A stretch of 64,000 nucleotides of DNA from Mytilus californianus (GCF_021869535.1 NW_026262712.1:109179640-109243639), one strand, 5' to 3'; counted from the stretch's first letter, positions 25,461 to 36,289 are shown. Made by a program: numbers and translations. The notes: generated by a model from the sequence alone, not told the origin.

Positions 25461-25668
25461 ATGGCGACGTAGAAATGGAAAAACAACATAGAAAATGCAT
25501 TAACTGAAATTTTACCTTAGTACAAAGTGAAAGAATTGAAATTTGAGAAGAGACAAATTTTGGAAATCAAAGATTGCATGGTAAGGCTTCCAACATGCTT
25601 CAAACGGGCTATGGAAAGAGTTTACATACCAGATATCTGCTACCCGATAATCAAATCTGCATTCAAAG
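25461..25668 (+). pseudogene. Decayed exon, possible RecQ-like helicase N-terminus
   Basis: An ATG at 25461 opens 'MAT', then an in-frame TAG and a frame change. From about 25530 the frame reads 'KELKFEKRQILEIKDCMVRL', then 'PTCFKRAMERV' and 'YPIIKSAFKG', followed by a good donor (AAAG|GTAAAT) after 25668. The layout resembles the start of bivalve RecQ-like helicases, where 'LKPEQ..I' precedes the Walker A 'LPTGFGKS'. Here that loop reads 'LPTCFKRA', so the P-loop Gly and Lys-Ser are lost. This is an inference from motif spacing, not a firm homology. It lies 185 bases inside the transposon end, where an element's own gene could start. Confidence 0.35.
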
Positions 25669-26228
25669 GTAAATTCTCAAAAATAAGAGTATTAAAGGTT
25701 GACATTTTTCTATCATTGGGCAACTTCTCGAGTGTTTATTAAAAAAAATCTTTGTGGAGGATTCACAGTGTACTTTAAAAAAACATGACAATATCCCAGA
25801 AAATACATTGCAAGTCTTCATTCTCCTAATTCTCCTACCAAAAAATTATAATTTACAAAGTCGATGAAGATATGGGATCAGATAAATCTAAATTCATTGG
25901 TAATAGTATGTAAATCATAATGTCATCTTATTAATGATATTCTACTTTGTACTTGCAAAGATATACATGTATACTTATGCCAGCACATGCAGAAGAAGTT
26001 TTAATATCAGCATACTTTTTTTACTTCTGTCACACACTGATACATGTTGATATCATGTGGTGCTCCAGATAATTGTTAGGGGAAATTTTCTGCCAAGAAA
26101 GAAATTAATTGTTCACTATTCTTGGACTCGGCTACAGTGGGTCAGAATGGCAATTAGTGTTTCAGTGTTCATTAAATATTAGTTTAATGCTTTGTGAGAA
26201 AAATAACTTCATCCTGTTTATGTACATA
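25669..26228. other. Transposon interior, no recognised gene
   Basis: AT-rich sequence after the helicase-like exon; possibly its intron. Confidence 0.3.
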
Positions 26229-26620
26229 TAAAAAAGAAGATGCGGTATTATTGCCAATGAGACAACTCTCCACAAGAGACCAAATGACACAGAAATTAAC
26301 AACTATAGGTCACCGTACAGCCTTCAACAATGAGCAAAGCCCATATCGCACAGTCAGCTATAAAAGGCCCAGAAATGACAATGTAAAACAATCAAACGAG
26401 AAAAACTAACGGCCTAATTTATGTACAAAAAAAAACGAACGAATAACAAGTATGTAACACATAAACAAACGACAACCACTGAATTACAGGCTCCTGACTT
26501 GGGACAGGCACATACATACAGAATGTGGCAGGGTTAAACATGTTAGCGGGATCCCAACCCTCCCCCTAACCTGGGACAGTGGTGTAACAGTACAATATAA
26601 GAACGAACTATAAAAAAATC
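26229..26620 (+). repeat. Mytilus dispersed repeat, left part of an interrupted copy
   Basis: Contains 'GCCAATGAGACAACTCTCC', 'TATAGGTCACCGTACAGCC' and 'GGCTCCTGACTTGGGACAGG'. Other copies are at 38190-38480 and 50226-50642. The copy breaks at 26620 and resumes at 28047 after the palindromic element. The frame 26194-26409 is a reading of this repeat and not a gene. Confidence 0.8.
26609..26620. other. Left 12-bp target duplication of the palindromic element
   Basis: TATAAAAAAATC occurs here and again at 28047-28058. The related copy at 50607-50618 has one uninterrupted TATAAAATATC at this point, showing the empty site. Confidence 0.75.
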
Positions 26621-26781
26621 ATTTGTGACGAGTGAACCAACACCTTCTAACGGAAAAGCTGGTAGAGTAACCAAGATGGATACCGAAGTATGCTGCGGTT
26701 GTCTTAAAACCTCATGGAAATATAATATGTAGAGACAACAACATCTGGGTTACCGCAAGGTGATAGTTTTATTGAGTCTAC

Positions 26782-26820
26782 ATGTTTTGCCACTTACGGT
26801 GGCGTCTTCAGGACAATTTA
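26782..26820 (-). ncRNA. Hammerhead-like motif, left arm
   Basis: Minus strand: CUGAAGA box, a perfect stem II GCCAC/GUGGC with loop CGUAA and one extra C before it, then AAAAC where GAAAC is expected. The G12-to-A change at 26788 should abolish cleavage. The rest matches the right-arm copy. Confidence 0.5.
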
Positions 26821-27136
26821 AACATAGAAAACAAATACTGAAGTACATAAAATGCGGTGCATATGGGGTTACAAAGGTTAACAAGACGTAACGTCACAAT
26901 AATTGATTTGACAACTTTAAAATGAAAGTGAAAGTAAAAGTTAATAATGCATTGTCAGTGTCTTTTCCAAAATGGACAACACCTCACAGGACATTCCGTA
27001 CCATTCCAAAAGGCTTCACTCGGAAAGAGGTACTACTTCCAATTGCGTCGGGAATGTTGTAAGATGTATGGTAGTCGCACATGTAGGGCATGGTGGAAGT
27101 TGTGGTGAATTGGTTACATTTTGCGGTTGTGGTACA

Positions 27137-27391
27137 CTATCCATGTTGCAAGTTTATTTCAACAATAATCGTGCGGTTCTGCGGTTCAGTACGTTTTGCG
27201 GTGGTCTTCTTTTTCGCGGGTTTTCCTTTTCTTCGAGGTATGGGCGGTTTCTTCAGTGAGGTTGGTGGTAGAATGGAACTGGTCGGTAGATTATATTTCC
27301 ATGAGGTTTTAAGACAACCGCAGCATACTTCGGTATCCATCTTGGTTACTCTACCAGCTTTTCCGTTAGATGGTGTTGGTTCACTCGTCAC
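27137..27391 (-). CDS. Unassigned 84-residue frame of the palindromic element
   Basis: Runs from X into Y on the minus strand and is the only frame that uses the continuous X-Y unit. It has a Cys cluster ('DTEVCCGCLKTSWKYN') near residues 19-34 and a Lys/Arg/Pro-rich C-terminal half ('PRRKGKPAKKKTTAKR'), a pattern seen in nucleic-acid-binding proteins. No family is recognised. The opposite-strand frames (26972-27259, 27090-27458 and their mirror images) are longer or equal but cross X/Y and the middle less coherently. Whether any is translated is unknown. Confidence 0.25.
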   Translation of the reverse strand: MTSEPTPSNGKAGRVTKMDTEVCCGCLKTSWKYNLPTSSILPPTSLKKPPIPRRKGKPAKKKTTAKRTEPQNRTIIVEINLQHG

Positions 27392-27949
27392 AAATTATTT
27401 ATTTTTCTGTGAACCCCTGCATCCGCACACGATCCACCTTAGCCGTCCTGCGTTGTAGTTACAACCGTTAGCCTCATGTCTACCGACCAGTTCCATTCTA
27501 CCACCAACCTCACTGAAGAAACCGCCCATACCTCGAAGAAAAGGAAAACCCGCGAAAAAGAAGACCACCGCAAAACGTACTGAACCGCAGAACCGCACGA
27601 TTATTGTTGAAATAAACTTGCAACATGGATAGTGTACCACAACCGCAAAATGTAACCAATTCACCACGACTTCCACCATGCCCTACATGTGCGACTACCA
27701 TACATCTTACAACATTCCCGACGCAATTGGAAGTAGTACCTCTTTCCGAGTGAAGCCTTTTGGAATGGTACGGAATGTCCTGTGAGGTGTTGTCCATTTT
27801 GGAAAAGACACTGACAATGCATTATTAACTTTTACTTTCACTTTCATTTTAAAGTTGTCAAATCAATTATTGTGACGTTACGTCTTGTTAACCTTTGTAA
27901 CCCCATATGCACCGCATTTTATGTACTTCAGTATTTGTTTTCTATGTTT

Positions 27950-27998
27950 AAATTGTCCTGAAGACTCCACCGTAAGTGGCGAAACATGTAGACTCAAT
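27950..27998 (+). ncRNA. Hammerhead-like motif, right arm
   Basis: CUGAAGA at 27958-27964, stem II CCAC/GUGG with loop CGUAA, GAAA at 27981-27984, then C-AU-G as a minimal stem III, and UA before the expected cleavage after 27990. Stem I can form between AUUGUC (5' side) and GACUCAAU (3' side) with a bulge. The base of stem II has U where the left arm has G (27966), removing one pair. The core boxes are otherwise complete. Confidence 0.5.
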
Positions 27999-28046
27999 AA
28001 AACTATCACCTTGCGGTAACCCAGATGTTGTTGTCTCTACATATTA

Positions 28047-28090
28047 TATAAAAAAATCAGTTGAAAGAGGCAAAAAGTGTTACTTTAACC
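28047..28090 (+). repeat. Right part of the interrupted Mytilus repeat
   Basis: After the 12-bp duplication the sequence 'AGTTGAAAGAGGC' continues the host repeat, matching 'AAGTGAAATGGC' at 50619-50630. Confidence 0.65.
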
Positions 28091-30955
28091 GTTCCAGAAC
28101 AAATGGTATAATTGCTGAATTTTTCGTTTCCATTCTCTAACTTTAGTTTGCCTCAACCAAATGTTATGAAACTTATACACAATACTTATATTATTACCAA
28201 AAAAACTCAGATCAAGCACAATTTTGGGTAGCATCACTTTTACCATTCTTCAGTTATGTCGTTTTATAACTTTATATGATCTGCAAGAGTGGGCATCATC
28301 TGTGTCCTATGGACACATTCCCCATTTATTGTAGTCTTTTATACTCAAATATTTAGCTTTAACTACATGATTGAGTAACTTTGCAGAGGCGGATTTAGAG
28401 GGGGAGCTCAGGGGGCTCAGGTCCCCTTTTTTGGAAAAATTTGGTTGTTTATATAGGGAATCACTGAAGCATGGCTGTACAGGCCCCCATTATGAAGAAA
28501 ATTTCTGGGTCCACCACTGCTTTGTTTTCATTTGTAACATTACTAGTATAAATAATTTTGAAGACTTGATTAAGTAATTATGCTCTTGACTGATAGAATA
28601 CTCTATCTTTAAATTCAACATGTCCAATACATATACTTGATCAATATATAGAACAAGACAGACGAGGCTATCTCTATCATAGTACATACATGTATGTTAA
28701 ATTGTTCAGAAAACAACCAACCATCAAACAAAATCAATAGGTATCTTATAAGATTAATGTCTGGAAATGATGGTGCTAAACAAAAAGTAAAAAATGTGAA
28801 ATGAAATGAAATACAAGTTTAAAAATTTGTGTACAGATTCTGATAATAAAAACATGTACGTACAAATTTGATTAGGGAATCCACACCTCAAGGACTAATC
28901 CCAAAAAGGATTACTCAAGGGCCAGTGTTTTTATTTCCCCCAAAAATGTTCAAAGATAAGAAGATGTGGATCGTAGAAATGGATTCACAGTGTCAATTTA
29001 TAAATTTACTTTTAGATAACCTACATGTATATCTGTAAGTAACATTTATTTAATAAAACATTCTGTCATTAACCAGAGGAACATATCAATTAAAATGTGT
29101 TTGAATAAACACTAGTATTAAGTAACAGGGTATGTACATGTAGGTAGGGAAAACCTAAACAAACATGCATGTACATTTTTTCTTCATCTTTTAGTCTGGA
29201 AAAGCTAGTAATAATTATTAAAGAAAAAAATTAAATGAGTTCCTCTGAAACGGATGTTAAATAATCTTAAATAAGCTTTATAATGGAGTCAGCATTGTTT
29301 TGAAATCAGAATATTCCATAAATATATTTAAATTGATATTTCACATGTTTCAGGAGCAGACATTCTTCCCTTGTCTATATAGCTTCATTGAAAGGAATCA
29401 GACACAGAAAGTTTGGGGAAATGAAATTGAGAGTCACTGTGAATAATTCACACACATGCTAGACATAAAGAAATGGCCAGACACAGGCTCAGCTATAGAA
29501 TCTGTATCAACTGGAAGCAACATCATTTTCATCAGAAAACTAAAAAGGATGTGAAAAACATGAAACATGCATTTGGATATGTTCAGCCGCCAAACAAATA
29601 GATATGCCAGGAAATGCAAATTGTTTGCTAATATAAATGTCAATGATGTCTGTACAAAAGCAAAGATATAAAATCCTTTTTCATTTATACATGTAACAGT
29701 CATATACAATACAGATTTAAGACCATCAGACATTCTTTAAATCTTTGGAAGCCACGGTACCTAGTCCAAGACATTCCATATTTTCAACTCGTTATGAAGA
29801 CATATTTGACCAATCTGGTTTCCATTTATAGAAGTTTAAAAATAAGTTCTACATGTACATGACATGATGATCACCAGCAATGAAGGTGATATAGGATATA
29901 ATATTCAAAGTAGAGAAGTATAAAGTGAATTTGAACCTCCCACCATAATAGCATTCTGCACATTTTGGATCACATATGGATCAAGCTGTTGTACTTGTGA
30001 ACTAAAAGATTGTTGCTTGGTTGTTGTCAGGTACATTGTACATGTTGACAGTGCTATACGTCTATTAAATAAAATGCAGTTCAGAACAGTTATATTTTAG
30101 TAATAGACATGATAGATAGATTTCTTCTGTCTTTATTTGAACGGATAAACCAGATAATTAAAAAAAAATTTCTGACAACTATGTCTGTTCTGGAACTGAA
30201 GACTACCTTCACTTTTTGTATCTTCCTTGTTCATTTTCCTCCAGATAAATTACTGACTATCACCATGAGGCTTATAACATGTATAAGTAGGCTTAATTCC
30301 TCCAAGGTCTCCAGTTATGTCCTGTCTGTGACAAAAGTTTCAGAATACAAGACATGCAAGACATGAAATGCTAATCGGACAACAACATTTACTATTTATA
30401 TGAAGTTTTATATTTCAGAGGGTAGAAATCATGGATTTGTCATACTTAAAATCATAATCATGATAATGTATAAGGAATCCTTATGTTTAGAAGTTTCTGT
30501 CAAGACATATAACCATTGTCCTTATTCCATTTTCATTGTTCAGTGCTCCTTAAAAAACTACATGTGTAGTGATTTTATCAAGTGAATTTGTGGCATATTA
30601 TAAGTAATACGATATTTGGTATACATGTATGGGATCAAAGGTTTACATGTGTTGTCAGACGGGGTTCAACTTGTCTCTCAATTTTTTGTCGAGGCCCGGG
30701 TTCTCATTAAGGCGAGTCCTGGACTCATCATTTTCAAAACTTGCGAGTCCCAAGATGCATGAAAATTGTAAAATGTTGTATCAACTGAGCACATACATGT
30801 ATATCACCATTTTATCACAAAAGTTAAAAAATAATCTAAATTTTGTGTAATTAGGGATAGTGATGCGGCGGCGTTAACTCACTTCTTAAAAGCTTAATAT
30901 TGCAGAAGGTAGAAGATCTGGATGCTTCATACTTTGTATATAGATGCCTTATGAT
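28091..30955. other. Transposon interior, no recognised gene
   Basis: AT-rich. 28385-28510 has a short bivalve repeat ('GGCGGATTTAGAGGGGGAG' .. 'TCCACCACTGC'). The frames in this stretch carry no recognisable domain. Confidence 0.35.
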
Positions 30956-30959
30956 ATGT

Positions 30960-33260
30960 CTGTCATATGTCTATTGTCATTGACCTCATTTTCATGGTTC
31001 AGTGACTACTTGAAAAAAAAGTTCAGAATTTTTGTAATGTTAATTTCTCTCTTATTATGAGTAATTGGATAACTATATTTGGTATGTGCGTACCTTGCAA
31101 GGTCCTAATGCCTGTCAGACAGTTTTCATTTGACCTCGACCTCGTTTCATGGATCAGTGAATAAGGTTAAGTTTTCATGGTCAAGTCCAAATCTCAGATA
31201 CTATAAGCAATAGGTCTACTTTATTTGGCGTACATGTATGTAATGATTGTAAGGTGTACATGTCCAGCTGGCAGGTGTCATCTGACCTTGACCTCATTTT
31301 CATGGTTCAGTGGTACTAGTTTAGTTTTTGTGTTTTGGTCTGTTTTTCTAATACTGTATGCAGTAGGTCAACTATATTTGGTGTATGGAAATATTTTACA
31401 ATGTACATATCAGTCTGGCAATCAGTCTGGCAGGTATTATTTGACCTTGACCTAATTTTCACGGTTCATTGCTCAATGTTAAGCTTTTGTGTTTTGGTCT
31501 GTTTCTCTTAAACTTTAAGCAATATGTCAACTATATTTGGTGTAAGGAATGATTGTAAGGTGTATGCATGTATGTATGTCTGGTAGGTATCATCTGACCT
31601 TGACTTCATTTTCATGGTTCATTGGTCCATATGGAATTTCCATGGTTTGGTCTGTTTGTTTTATACTACAAGCAATAGGTCATCTATCATGTCTATATTC
31701 TGTGTATGGAATGATTGTATTAAAGGTGTACATGTATTTCCGCCTTGGTTTATCTGACCTTGACCTCATTTTCTTGGATCATAAATGTTAATGTTATACT
31801 TGTAGTAAAACTTTATAAGTAGGACTATCAACATAAAATCAATGGTCAGTATAGTAGGCGAGACATTTCAGCGTGTGCACTCTTGTTTCAACTTATAAGT
31901 CTACAGATATCTAAATAAAAAATTAAGGTATATACATTAGGTAAAAATAAAATCAAACAAAAGACGGTGTTCATGTGACCCCAACCTCATTTTACCCATC
32001 AGTGATTAAGGTTATTTTTTTGTGCAAATTAATATATATTGTGGTTAATTCCATTTCTCAGATTCTACACAATGTATATAAAGCAGTAGGTCAAAGTTTA
32101 CATATGAACAAGAAGAGATACTATACATGAAACGTTTATATATATGTTAATGAGGATGGATAGCTGCTTACAGTCCAGTGGCAAATTAATATGCATATTC
32201 AGGACAAGAATATGTTTATGTGATGTGAATAATAACCCTGCTTTGTTATAGACCGACAGCAACTAAAATAGCAAAAAATAACTAAATGACATCTAGAATG
32301 AAACCTACATGTATATATAAGGCTTCAATAGAAGGAAAGGCAATTGTCTATGCAATATGTCAAGCTCTACTCTTTAATGTGTCTATAAAAGTAGTGAATA
32401 AATTCAGCAGAAATATCTTGTTCATTGTGTCTGTGATAATCATTCATGTACATGTACATCACATCACTGCATGTACAAAAATGTACCACATCTATTTTAT
32501 ATAGATCTGTCATATGCATTTAATACACAATTCTAAAAATAAAAAAATAAAAACTATAGGCCATGCAACATGTACTACAAGTATACAACAGGGTTTATAC
32601 TTGGTACAGGCACATGCAATGTGATTGAATTTAATGAAATAGTTTTTGTGTCACCTGAGACCATTGTTGCAAAATGTGACACTTAGGGATTACAATCAGC
32701 ATAATCGTGCAGCAGCATAAACTATTTGAATAAAGTTTGATATTTCAGAAGATAGATGACCTGGATGTTTTATACCTTGTACACAGATACATTTTTGTGT
32801 ACCTTATATGTGTAGTCACTAAGTTTCTGTCCAACAAATGTCCATTGTCCTTGACCTAATTTTTATGGTTCAGTGACTGCTTGATTAAAAATTATGCTTT
32901 TTTTTCTCATTTGAAATTTTCACTTTACAAATGTATTATCTCAGATTCTATAAGCAATAGGTCAACTATATTTGGTGTATAGAATAATTGTTAGATGTAC
33001 ATGTGCATTTTGGACTAGCAGTTTTTATCGAACCTTTACCTCTTTTTCATGGTTCATTCTTTAGTTGTTGTGGTTAAGTCTATTTCTCAAAGTAGCAATA
33101 AGGCCTCTACATTTGGTGTATGGAATGATTTTAAGGTGAACATGTCCGACACAGGCATTTTTTTCTGACCTTGACCTTTTTCATGATTTATTATTTGTGA
33201 TTTTGATCTATTTTGCAGACACTTTGAAGCAATAGGGCCACTATATTCTGCATATGACTT
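30960..33260. repeat. Diverged tandem repeat with TGACCTTGACCT motif
   Basis: Units of roughly 150-190 bases share 'TGACCTTGACCTCATTTTC', 'ATGGTTCA', 'GTCAACTATATTTGGTGTA' and 'GGAATGATTGTAAGGTG'. Clear copies of the TGACCT core lie near 31130, 31277, 31443, 31596, 31754, 32850 and 33167. The region is broken by unrelated sequence at about 31800-32820, including a short repeat at 32165-32290. The frames 31225-31455 and 31549-31791 only read through these units. Confidence 0.65.
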
Positions 33261-33390
33261 CTGCAGCCCTTCTATGTCAAGTATATATTGATCTTAAAAA
33301 ATGACAGGTTATTGATAATTTAGTTAATGGCTTTCAAATTTAAAAATTTGATTAAAAGGTAAAAAAAGCTAAAATTTTCATTTTGGACTA

Positions 33391-33937
33391 AGGGAGCTAC
33401 CATTTGATTTTTATGGGGGGTGGGGGCTAGGATGAAAAATTTTGTCCTGCATTTTTTTTAGTTGTAATATCTGTCCTGCCTTTTTATTTTTCACTCTATT
33501 CGGTCCTGCCTTTTTTTTAAAGTTTATCCTGATTTTTTTTTTTACCTAAATTGTCATCCTGAGGCCATAAAAAAGAATATGTTTGTTTGCCCTAACCCTA
33601 TCTACCCATATAATAGCTGCCTACTCAAAATCTTTTATTGTCCTGATGTGAAATTTTTTTTTTTTTAATCAGATAGGCATGAAGACTAAAAATCATCTGA
33701 CACTTCAATTACTCTTTAGAGAAAAAAAGAAAATGCCTACCTACCTACCCACTGTCTCTACCTTTGGGTAGGGTTTGGGCAAACCAAAATATTTTTAAGT
33801 GTGGCTTGACTTTTTTTTTTTGCAAGTGTCTCATCCTGCCTTTTTTTTACTCAAAACTCCTGTCCTGCCTTTTTTTTTCAAATTTCATCCTAGCCCCCCC
33901 CCCCCCCCCCCCCTCTAAAAATCAAATGGTAGCTCCC
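33391..33937. mobile_element. MITE with 23-bp inverted ends and G/C homopolymers
   Basis: The left end AGGGAGCTACCATTTGATTT is the exact reverse complement of the right end at about 33915-33937. Inside are several 'TCCTGCCTTTTTT' units, a G-rich run near the left end (33414-33428) and about 20 consecutive Cs near the right end. No transposase; the target duplication is unclear. Confidence 0.7.
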
Positions 33938-34139
33938 TATATAACTTTTTTCAAATTAACTTGGATTTTAATAAAACTCTACAGCTATCTCAATCATATA
34001 TTGATCTTACAAAATGCAAGGTTATTTGGAAGTCAGGTTTATTGCTAACTGTAAATGTAAGGATTTATTTAAAAGGTAAAAAAGAAAGAATTTTCAGTTC
34101 GAGCTAAATTCGCAGCTATCTAAATCATATATTGATATT

Positions 34140-34240
34140 ACAAAATGCCTGGTTATTAGTCCCCTACCGTCAAAGTCGAAGGGGACTTTAGGTTTGCACT
34201 CCGTCCGTCTGTCTGTCTGTCCATCCGTTAGTCTGGCAAA
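34140..34240. repeat. Bivalve repeat with (TCTG)n
   Basis: 'CCCCTACCGTCAAAGTCGAA' followed by 'GGGGACTTTAGG' and a CCGTCTGTCTGTCTGTC run. The family is widespread in molluscs as far as I recall. A related (TCTG)n unit is near 59690. Confidence 0.5.
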
Positions 34241-34739
34241 TCAGTTTTCCACACATTTTTTCTTCGTGCTTGAAGATATTGATTTGATTTTTGGTGTATT
34301 GTTTTATCATGACAAGTTACAGATCAAGTTCGAATTTTATTTATCAATTATTATGTCAATGATAGACTAGGATTGGTTTTTTGTATATATGTATCTGCTA
34401 CAGCATGGGAATTGTATAGGAAATACACATGTATTTAAATATATAGCCTACTACCCAAGATTTTTTTCTTACTAGATACAAAATAAAAGAGCCCCCACCC
34501 CTGACAGTTCACAAAAATTCGTACAGTAAGGCACCTCTCTAGTAGACTCGACCAACTGAGCTAAAAAAAACTTCACCAGAGCAGCTAATAGAGGACATTT
34601 TTTTTTTCTTGTATGCAAGCCGAGGGGGGTGCTTGTGGGTTTATCAATGCTTAGACTTTTTACATGTCCCATTCAAACTATGCATAGTTTGCACCCCCTT
34701 ATCAAAATCCTTGATCCACGTCTGGCAGAGGGAAGCAGT

Positions 34740-34912
34740 CAGGGGCGGATCCAGCCATTTTTAAAAGGGGGAGGGGTTCCTAACCCAGGATAAAGAGGGG
34801 GGGGGGGGTTCCAACTATATGTCCCCATTCAAATGCATTGATCGTCTAAAAAAGGGGGGTTCCAACCCCCGGATACCCCCCCCCCCCCCCCCCCCCCCTG
34901 GATCCGCCACTG
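34740..34912. mobile_element. Small MITE, GGCGGATCCAG ends
   Basis: The ends CAGGGGCGGATCCAG and CTGGATCCGCCACTG are inverted copies with one mismatch. GCAGT flanks both sides (34735-34739 and 34913-34917). The interior is G-rich then C-rich (about 23 consecutive Cs near 34876-34898). CAGGGGC-type ends suggest a hAT derivative, although hAT duplications are normally 8 bases and only 5 match here. Confidence 0.65.
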
Positions 34913-35286
34913 GCAGTGCTATAGTGTACAGTTTAACAGTGTTTATTGTACTCTTTAATTTCCACGATTACGATCCGACCTCAAGTCATAAAGCATATGA
35001 GGCACATCTGAAAACTTTGACATACGTCACATATTTCAAATATTCATGGCTATAGTTACAATATGACGACGAAAGAGATTTAAAAACTATTTCCAAACGA
35101 TTAACAATCGAAGCGATAAATTTTAAGTCCCATTGTTTTTATTTTTGGATACCCTCGGGACCTTTCAATGAACCGCATTCAAGTAAATATGTTCCGCGTG
35201 CGCTGTTAAGATTGGATAACTAGAATTCTGATTGGTTGAAAAAGTCACATGCAAAATCCTTCAGAAGTGAAACCTTATACGGGTAG

Positions 35287-35354
35287 TTGTTAGATCTTCG
35301 TATGTAGTATAACGTAGTATAACGAAATCCGAGATCTATATTTTAATTAGATTG
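35287..35354. repeat. Right terminal inverted repeat
   Basis: Reverse complement of 25276-25343, identical over 68 bases, followed by the second CAGATTTAG. Confidence 0.8.
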
Positions 35355-35363
35355 CAGATTTAG

Positions 35364-36289
35364 AAACATACTCATTATTATATTGCAACTGGTCTGGTAT
35401 CACATTATTTTGCTCAAGCTCATACCTGCCAAAATTTTTTTTTAGTTTTTTTCAACTACCTTTTTTATACATGTCTGGTTCTCTTAATTTCTTTATCGTT
35501 AGTAGTTTAATCTGAATTTAGAAGGACAAATGTCAAAGTTATACGCACCGATATCGTTCCATCCGATGTGCCTTTCTATATTAAGCCCAATCAGGAACAA
35601 CATGCATTCACATCAAAAAGATTGTATGGCATAGCAATGGTTTAAGTATTGTTGATATGAATGGCAAAAATGCTAAAACATAGTTTTACATGTAATAAAA
35701 GAATTAACCTCACCATTTGTCCAAATGAGTGTTAAAACACAAGAGATATCCACTTTCATGTCTTATATGCCATCCAGTCATAGAAGATTATAAAACACTT
35801 TTTTGCAAGGAATTACCATCTTCACTTTATTCTTCAAATAACACAAATCTTTAAATAACGGCAACAGTAGTATATCGCTGTTCAATAGTCATAAATCGAT
35901 TAAGCGAAAACAAATCCGGGTTACAAACTAAAACCGAGGGAAACACATTAACTATATAAGAGGAAAACAACGGAACAACAGAAACACTGAACTGCAACAA
36001 AAACAAACGCCAACATACATAGAAACACACTATTTGATAACAACTGCCATATTCCTGACTTGGTACAGGACATTTTAAGAGCGATATAAGCTGCTGAGCT
36101 CATGCCAATCGAATACACTAAACTTCTAAATTGTTACACTAAACCATTTCACCTTTGTGTGAGATCCCCCTTTAGATAAATAAATAAAGAGGATAATCCC
36201 ATTAATTAAAACTTATCTTCCTGAGAGTCCGCAAAATTTTATATAGACATTAATGAAAAAGCATATTAGACTTCTTTATAAAAAGAAAT
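35364..36289. other. Non-coding, repeat fragments
   Basis: 35990-36175 holds a reverse fragment of the RT-family 3' region ('CCATATTCCTGACTTGGTAC') joined to a block resembling 50-170. The rest is unassigned AT-rich DNA. Confidence 0.4.

Larger units (their letters stand above)
26621..28046. mobile_element. Palindromic retroelement-like insertion with ribozyme motifs
   Basis: The structure in order is: segment X (26621-26728, plus); the reverse complement of Y (26729-27289); the reverse complement of X (27290-27397); a unique 81-base middle (27398-27478); and Y (27479 to about 28044, plus). The two Y arms differ at only about three positions in roughly 560 bases, and the X copies at about one. 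A 12-bp target duplication flanks it. Each Y ends with a hammerhead-like motif followed by 'CAATAAAACTATCACC'. Inverted terminal copies, hammerheads in them and a variable-length target duplication fit Penelope-like elements (established traits), but there is no RT or GIY-YIG domain, so it would be non-autonomous. Confidence 0.65.
25276..35354. mobile_element. 10.1-kb TIR DNA transposon, Mutator-like candidate
   Basis: The ends are inverted copies: the first 68 bases are identical by eye. Similarity continues past a G/C mismatch through 'TACCC', 'AAGGTTTCACTT' and 'CCAATCAGAAT', so the full inverted repeat is roughly 160 bases and imperfect. Both ends are flanked by the same 9-bp direct repeat. 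A 9-bp duplication with long inverted repeats is what Mutator-like elements make (established), but no transposase was found. Inside are a decayed helicase-like exon (25461), a Mytilus repeat carrying a palindromic element (26229-28090), diverged tandem repeats (30960-33260) and two MITEs. It could also be a large non-autonomous element swollen by later insertions. Confidence 0.65.

Noticed and set aside
26972..27797. Pairs of 94-122 codon frames on both strands around 27 kb
   Set aside because: They mirror each other because of the palindrome and cannot all be coding. Only the X-Y frame is listed, with low confidence.
31225..31791. Two Cys/aromatic-rich plus-strand frames
   Set aside because: They read through the diverged tandem repeat and change frame between units.
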